DNA of 64,000 bases from Microbacterium lacus (GTDB lineage: Bacteria; Actinomycetota; Actinomycetes; Actinomycetales; Microbacteriaceae), in NCBI RefSeq assembly GCF_039531105.1, contig NZ_BAAAPK010000001.1, positions 2,542,001 to 2,606,000 of the forward strand, read 5' to 3'. The notes under the pieces were generated by a model, which saw only the letters and a program-made list of their open reading frames with translations, made no database searches and had not been told where the DNA came from. Made by a program: the position numbers and the translations under genes. Of the stretch, positions 53,201 to 61,063 are shown in pieces (within the stretch, counting starts at the first letter, position 1; every line of letters begins with the position of its first letter).

Positions 53201-56200
53201 GACGCGCTCGGTCAACTCCGCGGCGGGCCCTGCGTCTCGGCGCGGTGCCCGGGAACCCTTGTCCCCGCGGCGAGCTCCCCGGAGAACTACTACCGCACGC
53301 TCTACGACAAAGGATCGATGCGACGCGTCGTGGCGCGGGAACACACGAGCCTGCTCGACACGAAGATCCGGCTCGAATACGAGAACGGGTTCAAATTGTC
53401 GTCCGGCGACCCCTCGGCACCGAACGTTCTCGTCGCGACGCCGACGCTCGAGATGGGTATCGACATCGGCGACCTGTCGACCGTCATGCTCGCGGGTCTC
53501 CCTCGCAGCGTCGCCTCCTATCTGCAGCGCGTCGGGCGTGCTGGACGCCTGACCGGCAACGCGCTGTCGGTTGCGACGGTGACCGGGCGCGGCGATCAGC
53601 TTCCCCGCATAGGCGATCCGCTGTCGGTCATCAACGGCGCCGTGCGCCCCCCGGCGACTTTCGTCGACGCCCAGGAGATCCTGAGACGCCAGTACTTCGC
53701 ATCGATCCTCGACCGTCGCTCCGCCGAAGCCGACACCGTACAGAAGGCACGCGACGTTCTGAAGACGAGCGAGTCGGGCTCGTTCCTCGGTGACGCCGTC
53801 GCCTTCGCCGACGAGAGCGCGGCCGACCTCGTCGAGGCGTTCCTCGGCACATTCCCGAGCCTGGGTTCGGCGGCCGCCGACCGTCTGCGCGAGTGGGTCA
53901 CCCCGCCGGGAGAGCCCGGCACGTCGGGTCTCGCCGCATCCGTCCGCGATGCCGTGCACCGCTGGAACGTCGAGCTGCAGACCGTCACCCGGCGGCGTAC
54001 AGAAATCGGCAACGCACTCCCCGACCTCGAGAAAGCGGCGGAGCTCGGCGTCGAGAGCGACGCGAAGGACGCCTTCCGCGCCGCTCAGGCGGCGGATCGG
54101 ATGCTTCGCGCGCAGCAGACTGCCCTCACCGACGACTACTGGATAAGCGCACTGGAGCGCTTCGGCCTTCTGCCGAACTACACGCTCCTCGACGACTCGG
54201 TGCGTCTCGACGCGGCGGTGTCGTGGATCGACCCCGACACGTCCGAGTGGCACGACGACACGTACGCCTACGAACGTGGGGCGGCAGTGGCGATCCACGA
54301 GCTCGCCCCGGGCTCGTACTTCTACGCCCAGGGGCTCGAGATCCCCGTCGACGCGGTCGATCTCGGGCCCGGCGGCGAGGCGGTCGAGGACTGGACCTTC
54401 TGCCCCGCGTGCGGGTTCGCTCGGCGCGCCGCCGACGGCATTGTCACCGAGTGCCCGCGCTGTCGGTCGAAGGGCATCGGGGATACCGCGCAGCGGATGC
54501 CGGTCGCCGAACTCAAGACCGTGTCGGCCGTCGCCCGACGAGACGAAGCGGTCATCGGCGATCGCAGCGACGACCGGCGGCGCACCGCTTTCACCGTGAA
54601 GGTCGCGGCCGACCTCGACCCCGCGGGCATCGTCCGACGCTGGTACGACCAGGGCACCGGATTCGGCGTCACCTACGCGCGGGATCTCACGATCCGCTGG
54701 ATCAACGTGGGCAAGCGCTCCGGCAGCGGCCCGAGCAGGTTGCTCGCCGGTGCCGAAGTCACCGGCCCCCTGTTCCGTGTGTGCGACACGTGCGGCCAGC
54801 TCGACTCGCAGGCCGGCGGCAACAACCGGCGCGACCATCGTCCGTGGTGCCCCCGCCGCGACCAGGCATCCGAGCGGACGGTCACTCTCGCACTCACACG
54901 CACGCTGGTCACGCAGGGCATCTTCCTCCGTCTGCCGCCCGCACTGACGCTCGGCGACGGCGTCGTGGTCCCGAGCCTGAGCGCCGCCGTGCTGCTCGGT
55001 CTCCGCGAGTCGATGGGCGGTGACCCCGATCACTTGCGGATCGTCCCGGTCACTGAACCCCTCGGCGGAGACGACGGTGGCACCGCCCAAGCCCTGCTGG
55101 TGCACGACACCGTTCCCGGCGGAACCGGATATCTCGCCGAACTCGCCGACCCGACCCGGTTGCGCGGCATCCTCACCGCAGCATGGAATGTGCTCAAGGA
55201 CTGCGAGTGCCAGAACGAGCAGCGCACCGCGTGTCACCGCTGCCTTCTGCCGTTCGCTCCCGGAACGTCGACCCTCTCGCGTGCGTCGGCTGAGCAAGCT
55301 CTCGCAAAGCTGCTCGACGTGTCCGAGGATGCTCCCGCCGCGCATTTCGACGTCACGGACGTGGACCCGGGCGTCCCGCTCGGTGAGTCCGTCATCGAGC
55401 AGCTCTTCCGCCAGACGTTCATCGAGCGTGCCAAGACGCTCGGCGGCACCGTGAAGGAGATCCCCGGCGACTGGGGCAACAAAGTGCAGGTGTCGTTCCC
55501 GGGTGACTCCCGGATCTGGATGCTGCGTCCCCAGGTACCCCTCGGACCCACCCAGCCTGACTTCGTCCTGGAGCAGTTCGGCGGTGGCGCCGAGCCCATC
55601 GCGATCTACACCGACGGCAAGGCATTCCATGCCACGGTCGGGCACAACCGGCTCGGCGACGACGCCGACAAGCGGAGCGCCGCGCGCGGTCTGGGGTATC
55701 GAGTGGTGGCCGTCACGTGGGCCGATCTCACCGGCGACAACCTGGACGCATCCTGGTTCGTCCCGGCGTGGGCGGAGAAAGTGGCCGCGCAGGCACAGCT
55801 TCCCCTCTCACAACTCGGCAAGTTGACCGTCGATCCCGTCACGCTGCTCATGGAGTGGATGCAGAGGCCGGACGACGAAGCGAAGCGGCGCGACACTGTC
55901 GCGAGGGTGCTGCCGATGATCCTGCGGCAGGGCGCGGTGTCGACGCCGTTCGGCGCCGAGTCGGCGCGCGAGCGCGCCGCGCGGGTGTTCACCGAGGGAC
56001 TGCCCAAGACGACGGTCTCGGCCCCCGACTGGGTCACTGCCCACGGTCCTCTCGTGTCGACCACGCGACTCAAGCAACACGGCACCACCGAGTTCGCCCT
56101 CGTGCTCGACGATCGCGACGAAGCTTTGGCGACCGCCGGTTTCGATCGCGCATGGCGGCTCTGGTTGCACCTGTCGAACATCGTGGGGTGGCGCAGCGAC

Positions 56201-56557
56201 ATGTCGGGGGTCGAGGTCACGACGAGGTCGCGACTCGCCACCGTGTCCGCCGTCGCGTCTGCCGCGACCTCCGTCGAGCTCCCCGCGGAGTGGGCCGCCC
56301 TGGCGGAACACGCCAGAGACGGCGAACTCGCGGTGATCGAGCAACTCGCTGCAGCCGTTGTTCCGCAGCCTGAGATGGGCGTGGAGGCGGCCGGCGGCAT
56401 CCCACTCTCCTTTGCATGGCCGAGGCCGCAGGTCGCGATCGCGCTCGATTTGCAGGACGGCGAGCACGAGATGCTGGAAGCGGACGGCTGGACCCTCATC
56501 GACCCGAAGTCCGTGAACCTCGCCGCCGATGTGACCGCCTTGATCGGAGGAACCTGA
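50222..56557 (+). CDS. Giant SF2 helicase with Zn-ribbons/DUF1998-like and nuclease-like end (DruE-like)
   Basis: A 2111-aa protein. The N-terminal helicase has Walker A VTGTGSGKTEAFLYPIL (about 111), motif II LVLDEFHTYDGAQGTDVA (about 240) and YLQRVGRAGRLTG (about 1100). It is interrupted by cysteine pairs (CRHCGRSGWG, CPACGRRDG) and followed by more pairs (CPACG..CPRCRS, CDTCG) and a CHRCLLPF cluster typical of MrfA/DUF1998 helicases. Near residues 1775-1815, QPDFVLEQFGG..IAIYTDGKAFHAT..NRLGDDADKR resembles a PD-(D/E)xK/Vsr-like nuclease fold. Size and layout recall DruE of Druantia. It overlaps the methylase stop by four bases and precedes a UvrD-like gene by one base, so it belongs to the same operon. 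Confidence 0.82.
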   Translation: MSELLPSRQAAQVRSGLVDYLTTTFALSDEEARGALRDFLDDPDDGIFRGPYVRARVPFRAADAGWRDGLGWYEGHTPYGHQAEAFRRLSSANLGEQPDGPVKTAPLPTLVVTGTGSGKTEAFLYPILDHVIRAKAAGDTGVKALILYPMNALANDQSRRLAELIRGHDALKGVRAAIYIGETGRTRTRVTAEGLINDRNTIRSEPPDILLTNYKMLDQLLLRSADQPLLAAAATSLQYLVLDEFHTYDGAQGTDVAMLLRRLGLTLRRLRPAGSPEPTGSGPLGDVTPVATSATLGDDGDPARMLAFAETVFGTPFPADSVVRDTRQSMRQWVNGSRAGGTQLGGRPRALDNSLVAQIVALHTEGEEIASRILAQRVLITLFEEGSAVDWSNASDGDLLASVASHPLVQAIAQRAETAIDIDGLADELLPPGLGITETFEQRSSKRRIFITRVLAALSYVRARVGRDALSIDLHLWIRELTRIDRAATSTARFHWADDGPVAPGHDDSVETNWFPAVYCRHCGRSGWGVQLAPVGNELSATDDDIRRDHAARDTKSRFRALLHAPVEADASLGGDPVQGLAWFDHEHRALLTAPPSDIEDSTALPVLALTTGEVDDDSRDDMCPACGRRDGIRFLGSAMATMLSVVVTTLFGDADLDRAEKKALVFTDSVQDAAHRAGFVQSRAHVFALRNAIRHGIADDSAPLDEIANLLVQDAGDDPDARYRLLPPDLVDRDEFIEFWKAPTLRSVPAAVLTRVKRRLQFDLAMEFGLQSRVGRTLELTGSLAASVSTTEASMRAAGRKVLDETPADGVIGGLDPASSPDEVVVRWVRGVLERMRDRGAIGHEWFTRYIEEDGKRWPIWGGRPRGVGMPAFPPGRDAPGYPRVGPHAPTGDDAKRTHLDVVSSAQSWYAIWARKVLGSTPTDGVRLTSALLAELERTGLVRSHPVSGGAATAYLLPPSAIVVEPVDGVALTRGDLRLECDVCRNPVTGTADALGQLRGGPCVSARCPGTLVPAASSPENYYRTLYDKGSMRRVVAREHTSLLDTKIRLEYENGFKLSSGDPSAPNVLVATPTLEMGIDIGDLSTVMLAGLPRSVASYLQRVGRAGRLTGNALSVATVTGRGDQLPRIGDPLSVINGAVRPPATFVDAQEILRRQYFASILDRRSAEADTVQKARDVLKTSESGSFLGDAVAFADESAADLVEAFLGTFPSLGSAAADRLREWVTPPGEPGTSGLAASVRDAVHRWNVELQTVTRRRTEIGNALPDLEKAAELGVESDAKDAFRAAQAADRMLRAQQTALTDDYWISALERFGLLPNYTLLDDSVRLDAAVSWIDPDTSEWHDDTYAYERGAAVAIHELAPGSYFYAQGLEIPVDAVDLGPGGEAVEDWTFCPACGFARRAADGIVTECPRCRSKGIGDTAQRMPVAELKTVSAVARRDEAVIGDRSDDRRRTAFTVKVAADLDPAGIVRRWYDQGTGFGVTYARDLTIRWINVGKRSGSGPSRLLAGAEVTGPLFRVCDTCGQLDSQAGGNNRRDHRPWCPRRDQASERTVTLALTRTLVTQGIFLRLPPALTLGDGVVVPSLSAAVLLGLRESMGGDPDHLRIVPVTEPLGGDDGGTAQALLVHDTVPGGTGYLAELADPTRLRGILTAAWNVLKDCECQNEQRTACHRCLLPFAPGTSTLSRASAEQALAKLLDVSEDAPAAHFDVTDVDPGVPLGESVIEQLFRQTFIERAKTLGGTVKEIPGDWGNKVQVSFPGDSRIWMLRPQVPLGPTQPDFVLEQFGGGAEPIAIYTDGKAFHATVGHNRLGDDADKRSAARGLGYRVVAVTWADLTGDNLDASWFVPAWAEKVAAQAQLPLSQLGKLTVDPVTLLMEWMQRPDDEAKRRDTVARVLPMILRQGAVSTPFGAESARERAARVFTEGLPKTTVSAPDWVTAHGPLVSTTRLKQHGTTEFALVLDDRDEALATAGFDRAWRLWLHLSNIVGWRSDMSGVEVTTRSRLATVSAVASAATSVELPAEWAALAEHARDGELAVIEQLAAAVVPQPEMGVEAAGGIPLSFAWPRPQVAIALDLQDGEHEMLEADGWTLIDPKSVNLAADVTALIGGT

Positions 56558-56558
56558 C

Positions 56559-58754
56559 ATGCCGTTGATCACGATCGCTGCGAAGAAGCATCCGAAGCAC
56601 GGGAACGACGTGAAGGCGAAGATCCAGACCTTCCTGGAGAAGCTCGGCGAGAGCGACGCGACACCCGGCCTTCACATCGAGCCGATCAACGGATCCGTCG
56701 ATTCGCGCGCGCGCACGGGACGCGTCGACATCCACCTTCGGGCGGTGTTGTTCCGGATCGATCCCCCGCAGGGTGACACCCACTACATCTACGCCGGCAC
56801 GTGGAACCATGACGAGGGCACCGAGAAGGCCAAGAACCTCGCCCTCCACGTGAACCCGGTCAACGGGGTGCTCGAGCTGCGCGAGGCCATCGCGGCGCAT
56901 GAACCAGATGTGTCGGCTCCCGCCGCCGAATCCACTCCGCCGGTCGCCTCGGCGTCGAAGCCGCTGTTCACCGAACTCGGATACTTCGTCACCGACCTCA
57001 CCGAGCAGTTCGGATTCCCGCAGAAACTGGCCGACGCGGCGTTCGAGCTCACCGACGAAGACGCCGTGCTCGCCTTTGCGGAGGAACTCGACACCCCCTG
57101 GCAGCAGGAAGTCCTGCTGTCGATGGCCGCGCGGGAAGCTCTGCATGTCATCAAGGCTGAACTCGGTCTGGACAAGCCCGTGGAGATCGCTCCCGACGCC
57201 GACGAGGCTACCAAGGTGCTCGCGGCGCTGGAGCATCCGGCATCCCGCATGCAGTTCACTTACGCGGCCGACAGCGAGGAACTGCGACGGATCATCGAAG
57301 ACGGCGACTTCGGCGCGTGGCGGGTGTTCCTGCACCCCGAACAGCGGGAGTACGTCGAGAGGGACTACTCCGGCGCGTTCCGCCTCAGTGGTGGCGCGGG
57401 AACAGGCAAGACCGTCGTCCTCCTGCATCGCGCCCGCCGGCTTGCGCTGGCGACCCCGGGCGCGCGGGTGATCCTCACGACCTTCACCCGCGCCCTCGCC
57501 GAGAACCTGCGGCGCGATCTCGAACGCCTCGATCCGACGGTTCCGATTGCCGAGAAGCTTGGCGACGCCGGGGTACTGGTGCGAGGAGTGGATCAACTCG
57601 CGGCCGAGGTGCGCCTCCGCGCGGGCGACGAGTTCGGGGCATCCGCGCTCGCGACCATCGGCTCCACACGTGAAAGGACGGCATCACCCGCTGACTCCGA
57701 ATGGCCGGCCGCGATCACCCAAGCGGGATCCGCGCTTCCCATCTCGCTCCAGTCGAAGCCGTTCTTCGAGGACGAGTACGCGCAGGTCGTGCTCCCGAAC
57801 GCGATCATGGATGCCGACGCATACTTCACCGTGCGGCGTCCTGGGCGCGGAGTGGCACTCGACCGCGGCAAGCGGGCGTCGGTCTGGGCCGTCGTCGAGC
57901 AGATGCGCAAAGACCAGCGCATCGCGAACCAGCTGGGTTACGGCGAGATCGCCGCCATCGGCGCCCACTGGTTGACGACGAGCGGGACCGTCTTCGGTGA
58001 TCATGTGCTCGTCGACGAGGGCCAGGACCTGGAACCGTCGAAGTGGAAGCTCATGCGCGCGATCGTGGAGGAGGGCCCGAACGACCTCTTCATCGCGGAC
58101 GACAGCCACCAGCGGATCTACGGTCGGCCGACCGTACTCAAGCACTATGGCATCAAGATTCAGGGGCGATCGCGCCGCCTCACGCTCAACTACCGGACGA
58201 CGCTCGAGAACCTGCGATTCGCCCTCGGGGTGCTCGCTGGTGAGGAGTACGAGGATGCCGAAGGCCTCGAGGTGTCGACCGCCGGCTATCGATCGGCGCG
58301 CAGCGGACCCAAGCCGTCCATGCACGCCGCGAAGTCGGATGCCGAACAACTGGACATGATCGCCGCAGACATCTCGCGGTGGATCGACGAAGGCGTGCGG
58401 AAGGAGACGATCGCAATCCTTGCGTCTTCGAACAACGCAGCCAAGAAGGTTCAGCAGGGGCTCGGGCAGCGGGATGTATCGGTCGCGCTCATCACACAAC
58501 CGCGGGTCACGGGCGGCCAGCCCGTCGCGATGACGATGCACACCGCGAAGGGCATGGAATTCTCGCGCGTCGTGCTCTTCGACGTCTCCGACGGGCTTTT
58601 CCCGCCACCGGCGGCATACAAGGGTGTGCCGGAAGAGGACAAGCCCGACAAGGACAGGCAATTCCGCTCGCTGCTCTATGTCGCCGCGAGCCGTGCGCGG
58701 GACGAGCTCGTAGTCACTTGGAAGGGTGCGCCGAGCGCGCTCCTCCTCAGCTGA
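56559..58754 (+). CDS. UvrD/Rep-like SF1 helicase with RelE-like N-terminus
   Basis: A 731-aa protein. Residues 1-110 look like a RelE/ParE-type small domain (RTGRVDIHLRAVLFRID, YIYAGTWNHDEGTEKAKN). A complete UvrD-family motor follows: Walker A LSGGAGTGKTVVLLHRA (about 275-291), VDEGQDLEPSKW (about 485), LTLNYRTTLENLR (about 541), MTMHTAKGMEFSRVVLF (about 656) and YVAASRARDEL (about 708). The start is the ATG at 56559 with GGAGGAACC before it. It is the last gene of the plus-strand operon. The small N-terminal domain could still be a toxin or RNase, or just a scaffold; I cannot assign catalytic residues. Confidence 0.85.
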   Translation: MPLITIAAKKHPKHGNDVKAKIQTFLEKLGESDATPGLHIEPINGSVDSRARTGRVDIHLRAVLFRIDPPQGDTHYIYAGTWNHDEGTEKAKNLALHVNPVNGVLELREAIAAHEPDVSAPAAESTPPVASASKPLFTELGYFVTDLTEQFGFPQKLADAAFELTDEDAVLAFAEELDTPWQQEVLLSMAAREALHVIKAELGLDKPVEIAPDADEATKVLAALEHPASRMQFTYAADSEELRRIIEDGDFGAWRVFLHPEQREYVERDYSGAFRLSGGAGTGKTVVLLHRARRLALATPGARVILTTFTRALAENLRRDLERLDPTVPIAEKLGDAGVLVRGVDQLAAEVRLRAGDEFGASALATIGSTRERTASPADSEWPAAITQAGSALPISLQSKPFFEDEYAQVVLPNAIMDADAYFTVRRPGRGVALDRGKRASVWAVVEQMRKDQRIANQLGYGEIAAIGAHWLTTSGTVFGDHVLVDEGQDLEPSKWKLMRAIVEEGPNDLFIADDSHQRIYGRPTVLKHYGIKIQGRSRRLTLNYRTTLENLRFALGVLAGEEYEDAEGLEVSTAGYRSARSGPKPSMHAAKSDAEQLDMIAADISRWIDEGVRKETIAILASSNNAAKKVQQGLGQRDVSVALITQPRVTGGQPVAMTMHTAKGMEFSRVVLFDVSDGLFPPPAAYKGVPEEDKPDKDRQFRSLLYVAASRARDELVVTWKGAPSALLLS

Positions 58755-58757
58755 GCC

Positions 58758-59054
58758 TCAGCGACGTCCGGCGGCTTCGGCCGCGGCATCCGGATCTGTC
58801 GTACGGCCAAGCTCGCTCAACACCCACGGTGCGTCGCGACGCCTCTGCACCGATACGAGATAGCCGTTGTCGCGCAGGTACTGGGCCGCCCAGCGGATGT
58901 CGTACTGCCATGTAAAGAACAGATCGCCGGAAGCCTCGAGTTCGTCTGCGTGATCGCGCCAGACGATCTTGCAGACCTCGACGATCTTGCCTTCGCCGTC
59001 GAGTTCCCGGAGTGCGGCGAGTACCCAGCCCTTGAGCGAAGATCTGTCAGCCAT
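58758..59054 (-). CDS. Small winged-helix-like protein
   Basis: 98 aa. The sequence KGWVLAALRELDGEGKIVEV, then a W-rich helix (DLFFTWQYDIRWAAQYLRDN) and a wing (GYLVSVQRRRDAPWVLSELG), suggests a winged-helix DNA-binding fold like the N-terminal domain of some restriction proteins. The start is the ATG at 59054. It follows the Vsr-type gene on the same strand after only four bases, so the two form an operon. It ends convergently with the UvrD-like gene, four bases apart. Confidence 0.7.
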   Translation of the reverse strand: MADRSSLKGWVLAALRELDGEGKIVEVCKIVWRDHADELEASGDLFFTWQYDIRWAAQYLRDNGYLVSVQRRRDAPWVLSELGRTTDPDAAAEAAGRR

Positions 59055-59058
59055 GTCG

Positions 59059-59520
59059 TCAGGCTATCGACCGGCGCACAGCTGCGGCGATAGTGGCGGC
59101 CACGAGTGCGGGATCGGCACGCACCTCGTGCTCCCAGAACCGGAGCGGCGTCCACCCGGCGGCAGTAAGGGCCGCATCCGTCTCGGCGTCCCGCTCTCGG
59201 TTCCGCTGGCGCTTCGCCAGCCAGAAGTCACCGTTGCGTACGGGGGCCTGATAGTGCTCCGGACAGCCGTGCCAGAAGCATCCGTCGATGAAGACCGCGA
59301 TGCGCGCTCTCGTGAAGACGATGTCCGCGGTTCGACGTAGATTCGGCATCGGACGCACCGACGCCCGATAGCGGAGGCCCATCGCATGCAGGCGACGTCG
59401 GACAGCCAACTCGGGAGCCGTATCGCGGCCGCGGTTCGACTGCATCGACGCACGCGAACCCGGTGTGCTCGCCCAGGATTCGGCACGACGAGGGACGGCG
59501 TCCGACTCGCTGTCCGGCAT
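59059..59520 (-). CDS. vsr: Very-short-patch-repair (Vsr) endonuclease
   Basis: 153 aa. A Vsr-family mismatch nicking enzyme that repairs T:G mispairs created by deamination of 5-methylcytosine. Visible motifs are NRGRDTAPELAVRRRLHAMG, TADIVFTRARIAVFIDGCFW with the catalytic Asp, HGCPEH (zinc/His site) and the FW..KRQRNRERD helix. Its divergent neighbour is a C5-cytosine methyltransferase, the usual functional partner, sharing a 38-base promoter gap. The N-terminal 30 residues are extra relative to the family core; the ATG at 59520 is used. Confidence 0.92.
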   Translation of the reverse strand: MPDSESDAVPRRAESWASTPGSRASMQSNRGRDTAPELAVRRRLHAMGLRYRASVRPMPNLRRTADIVFTRARIAVFIDGCFWHGCPEHYQAPVRNGDFWLAKRQRNRERDAETDAALTAAGWTPLRFWEHEVRADPALVAATIAAAVRRSIA

Positions 59521-59558
59521 CCGCTGAACCTCCTCCCCTCCACAGTAGATTTGACCCG

Positions 59559-60674
59559 ATGACTCTGCAGGCGCCGGTGCACGTCGAGACCCCGACGACT
59601 GACACGAGCGCGACCCGCACCATCTCGGTGCTCGACCTGTTCGCCGGTGCTGGCGGTCTCACGGCCGGATTCCATGCCGCATCGGATCGCTACCGAGTCA
59701 AGCGCGCCGTCGAGCTCGACACCGCCGCCGCCGCGACCTTCGCGGCCACGTTCGGCCCTGACCTCGTCTATCGCGGCGGGATCGAGACGTGGTTGAAGGA
59801 GGAGGACGTCCCGCAGATCGATGTCATCGTCGGCGGCCCGCCGTGCCAGGGCTTCTCGATGCTCGGAAAGCGTGACAGCGGTGACTCGCGAAACTACCTG
59901 TGGCAGGAGTACGCGGCGACGATCCTCCGCGCTCAGCCGAGGTACTTCGTCGTCGAGAACGTGGCGGCGTTCGCGAAGTCACAGCAATTCCGGGACTTCA
60001 GCGAGTCGACCCAGTCCGACGGGCTCCTGCGCGACTACACCTTCGAGTGGGACATCCTCAACGCGGCGGACTACGGCGCGTTCCAGGCGCGCAAGCGTGC
60101 GATCCTGATCGGCCGCCACCGCGATCTGCCCGCGATCGGGATCCCCGAGCCGACGCACGTAGGGCGGCATCGCACCGTGCGCCAAGCATTCAAGAACATC
60201 GTCCCGACCGTCACCGAGACCAGGCTCGACGACCGGTTCAAGACCTTCTTCGGTGTCGAGCTCCCCGGGGTGTTCCGCCCGTTCGAGCTTCACGTCGGTC
60301 GCGACTACGCCGAGATTTCCAAACTTCGCTTCCCCGAGATTCCAGAGGGCGGCAACAGGTTCGACCTGCCGGATCGACTCAAGGCGCCATGTTGGATCGG
60401 GCACAAGAGCGGGTCCGGCGACGTCATGGGTCGACTGCATTGGGACAAACCATCGGTGACGATACGTACCGAGTTCTTCAAGCCCGAAAAAGGCCGCTAT
60501 CTGCATCCCACGGAGAATCGCGCGATCACCCACTACGAGGCCGCTGTGCTGCAAGGCTTCCCCGACACGCACCGGTTCGTCGGCTCAAAGACGGCGATCG
60601 CGCGGCAGATCGGCAACGCTGTTCCGATACCGCTCAGTGAGGCGATCGCGACCCACCTTTTGGATAGGTTCTGA
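59559..60674 (+). CDS. C5-cytosine DNA methyltransferase
   Basis: 371 aa. The canonical motifs are in order: VLDLFAGAGGLTAGF (motif I, about 25-39), VGGPPCQGFSMLG (motif IV with the catalytic Cys, about 91-103), VENVAAF (VI), QARKRAILIGRH (VIII) and RQIGNAVPIPLSEAI (X). The recognition domain lies between VIII and IX. The start at 59559 is chosen at the beginning of homology; the frame from 59463 overlaps the Vsr gene on the other strand. It could be the modification part of an R-M or DISARM/Druantia-type locus, and lies next to Vsr. No restriction endonuclease is adjacent. Confidence 0.93.
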   Translation: MTLQAPVHVETPTTDTSATRTISVLDLFAGAGGLTAGFHAASDRYRVKRAVELDTAAAATFAATFGPDLVYRGGIETWLKEEDVPQIDVIVGGPPCQGFSMLGKRDSGDSRNYLWQEYAATILRAQPRYFVVENVAAFAKSQQFRDFSESTQSDGLLRDYTFEWDILNAADYGAFQARKRAILIGRHRDLPAIGIPEPTHVGRHRTVRQAFKNIVPTVTETRLDDRFKTFFGVELPGVFRPFELHVGRDYAEISKLRFPEIPEGGNRFDLPDRLKAPCWIGHKSGSGDVMGRLHWDKPSVTIRTEFFKPEKGRYLHPTENRAITHYEAAVLQGFPDTHRFVGSKTAIARQIGNAVPIPLSEAIATHLLDRF

Positions 60675-60705
60675 GGACGAGAGCGAGTTCAAAGGACTTA
60701 CACCC

Positions 60706-60915
60706 ATGAGCATCACCAGCTGGAGCGACGCACAGGTATTGCGTGCCATAAACAGCGGGTCGGTACCGTCAGAAGATCTGGTCAGCCGGGACGGCTGGGC
60801 ACACGTCTGCCGCGTGCGAGGCCGCCTCTTCGCGCAGGTCGACGAAGAGGCCTGGCAGGACCTTTGCAGCAAGCGGGGCTACCTACAGAAGCGCTCCAAT
60901 TCACGGGGATTCTGA
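60706..60915 (+). CDS. Small hypothetical protein (69 aa)
   Basis: Not recognised. Starts at the ATG at 60706 after AAAGGA, 31 bases behind the methyltransferase stop, so it may be co-transcribed. The sequence (SDAQVLRAINSGSVPSEDLV) has a plausible helical start and a C-terminal basic stretch (CSKRGYLQKRSNSRGF). Longer frames from 60637 start inside the methyltransferase. Confidence 0.6.
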   Translation: MSITSWSDAQVLRAINSGSVPSEDLVSRDGWAHVCRVRGRLFAQVDEEAWQDLCSKRGYLQKRSNSRGF

Positions 60916-61063
60916 AGCCGCCCCGCCACCCTCTGCGTCAACGACGGTTGGCGACGTCCTCCGACATCTATCCACATCTCGTCTCAGTCGCGTTGACGAC
61001 GACCGATCGGTGACCGACACTGTCCGGAGACGGACGATCAATCCGCACCGAACGGAGGTCGAG

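Noticed and set aside
53021..55645. 874-aa minus-strand frame opposite the large helicase
   Set aside because: Long antisense frames are expected opposite GC-rich genes; no motifs, and the plus-strand gene is full length with helicase and zinc motifs.
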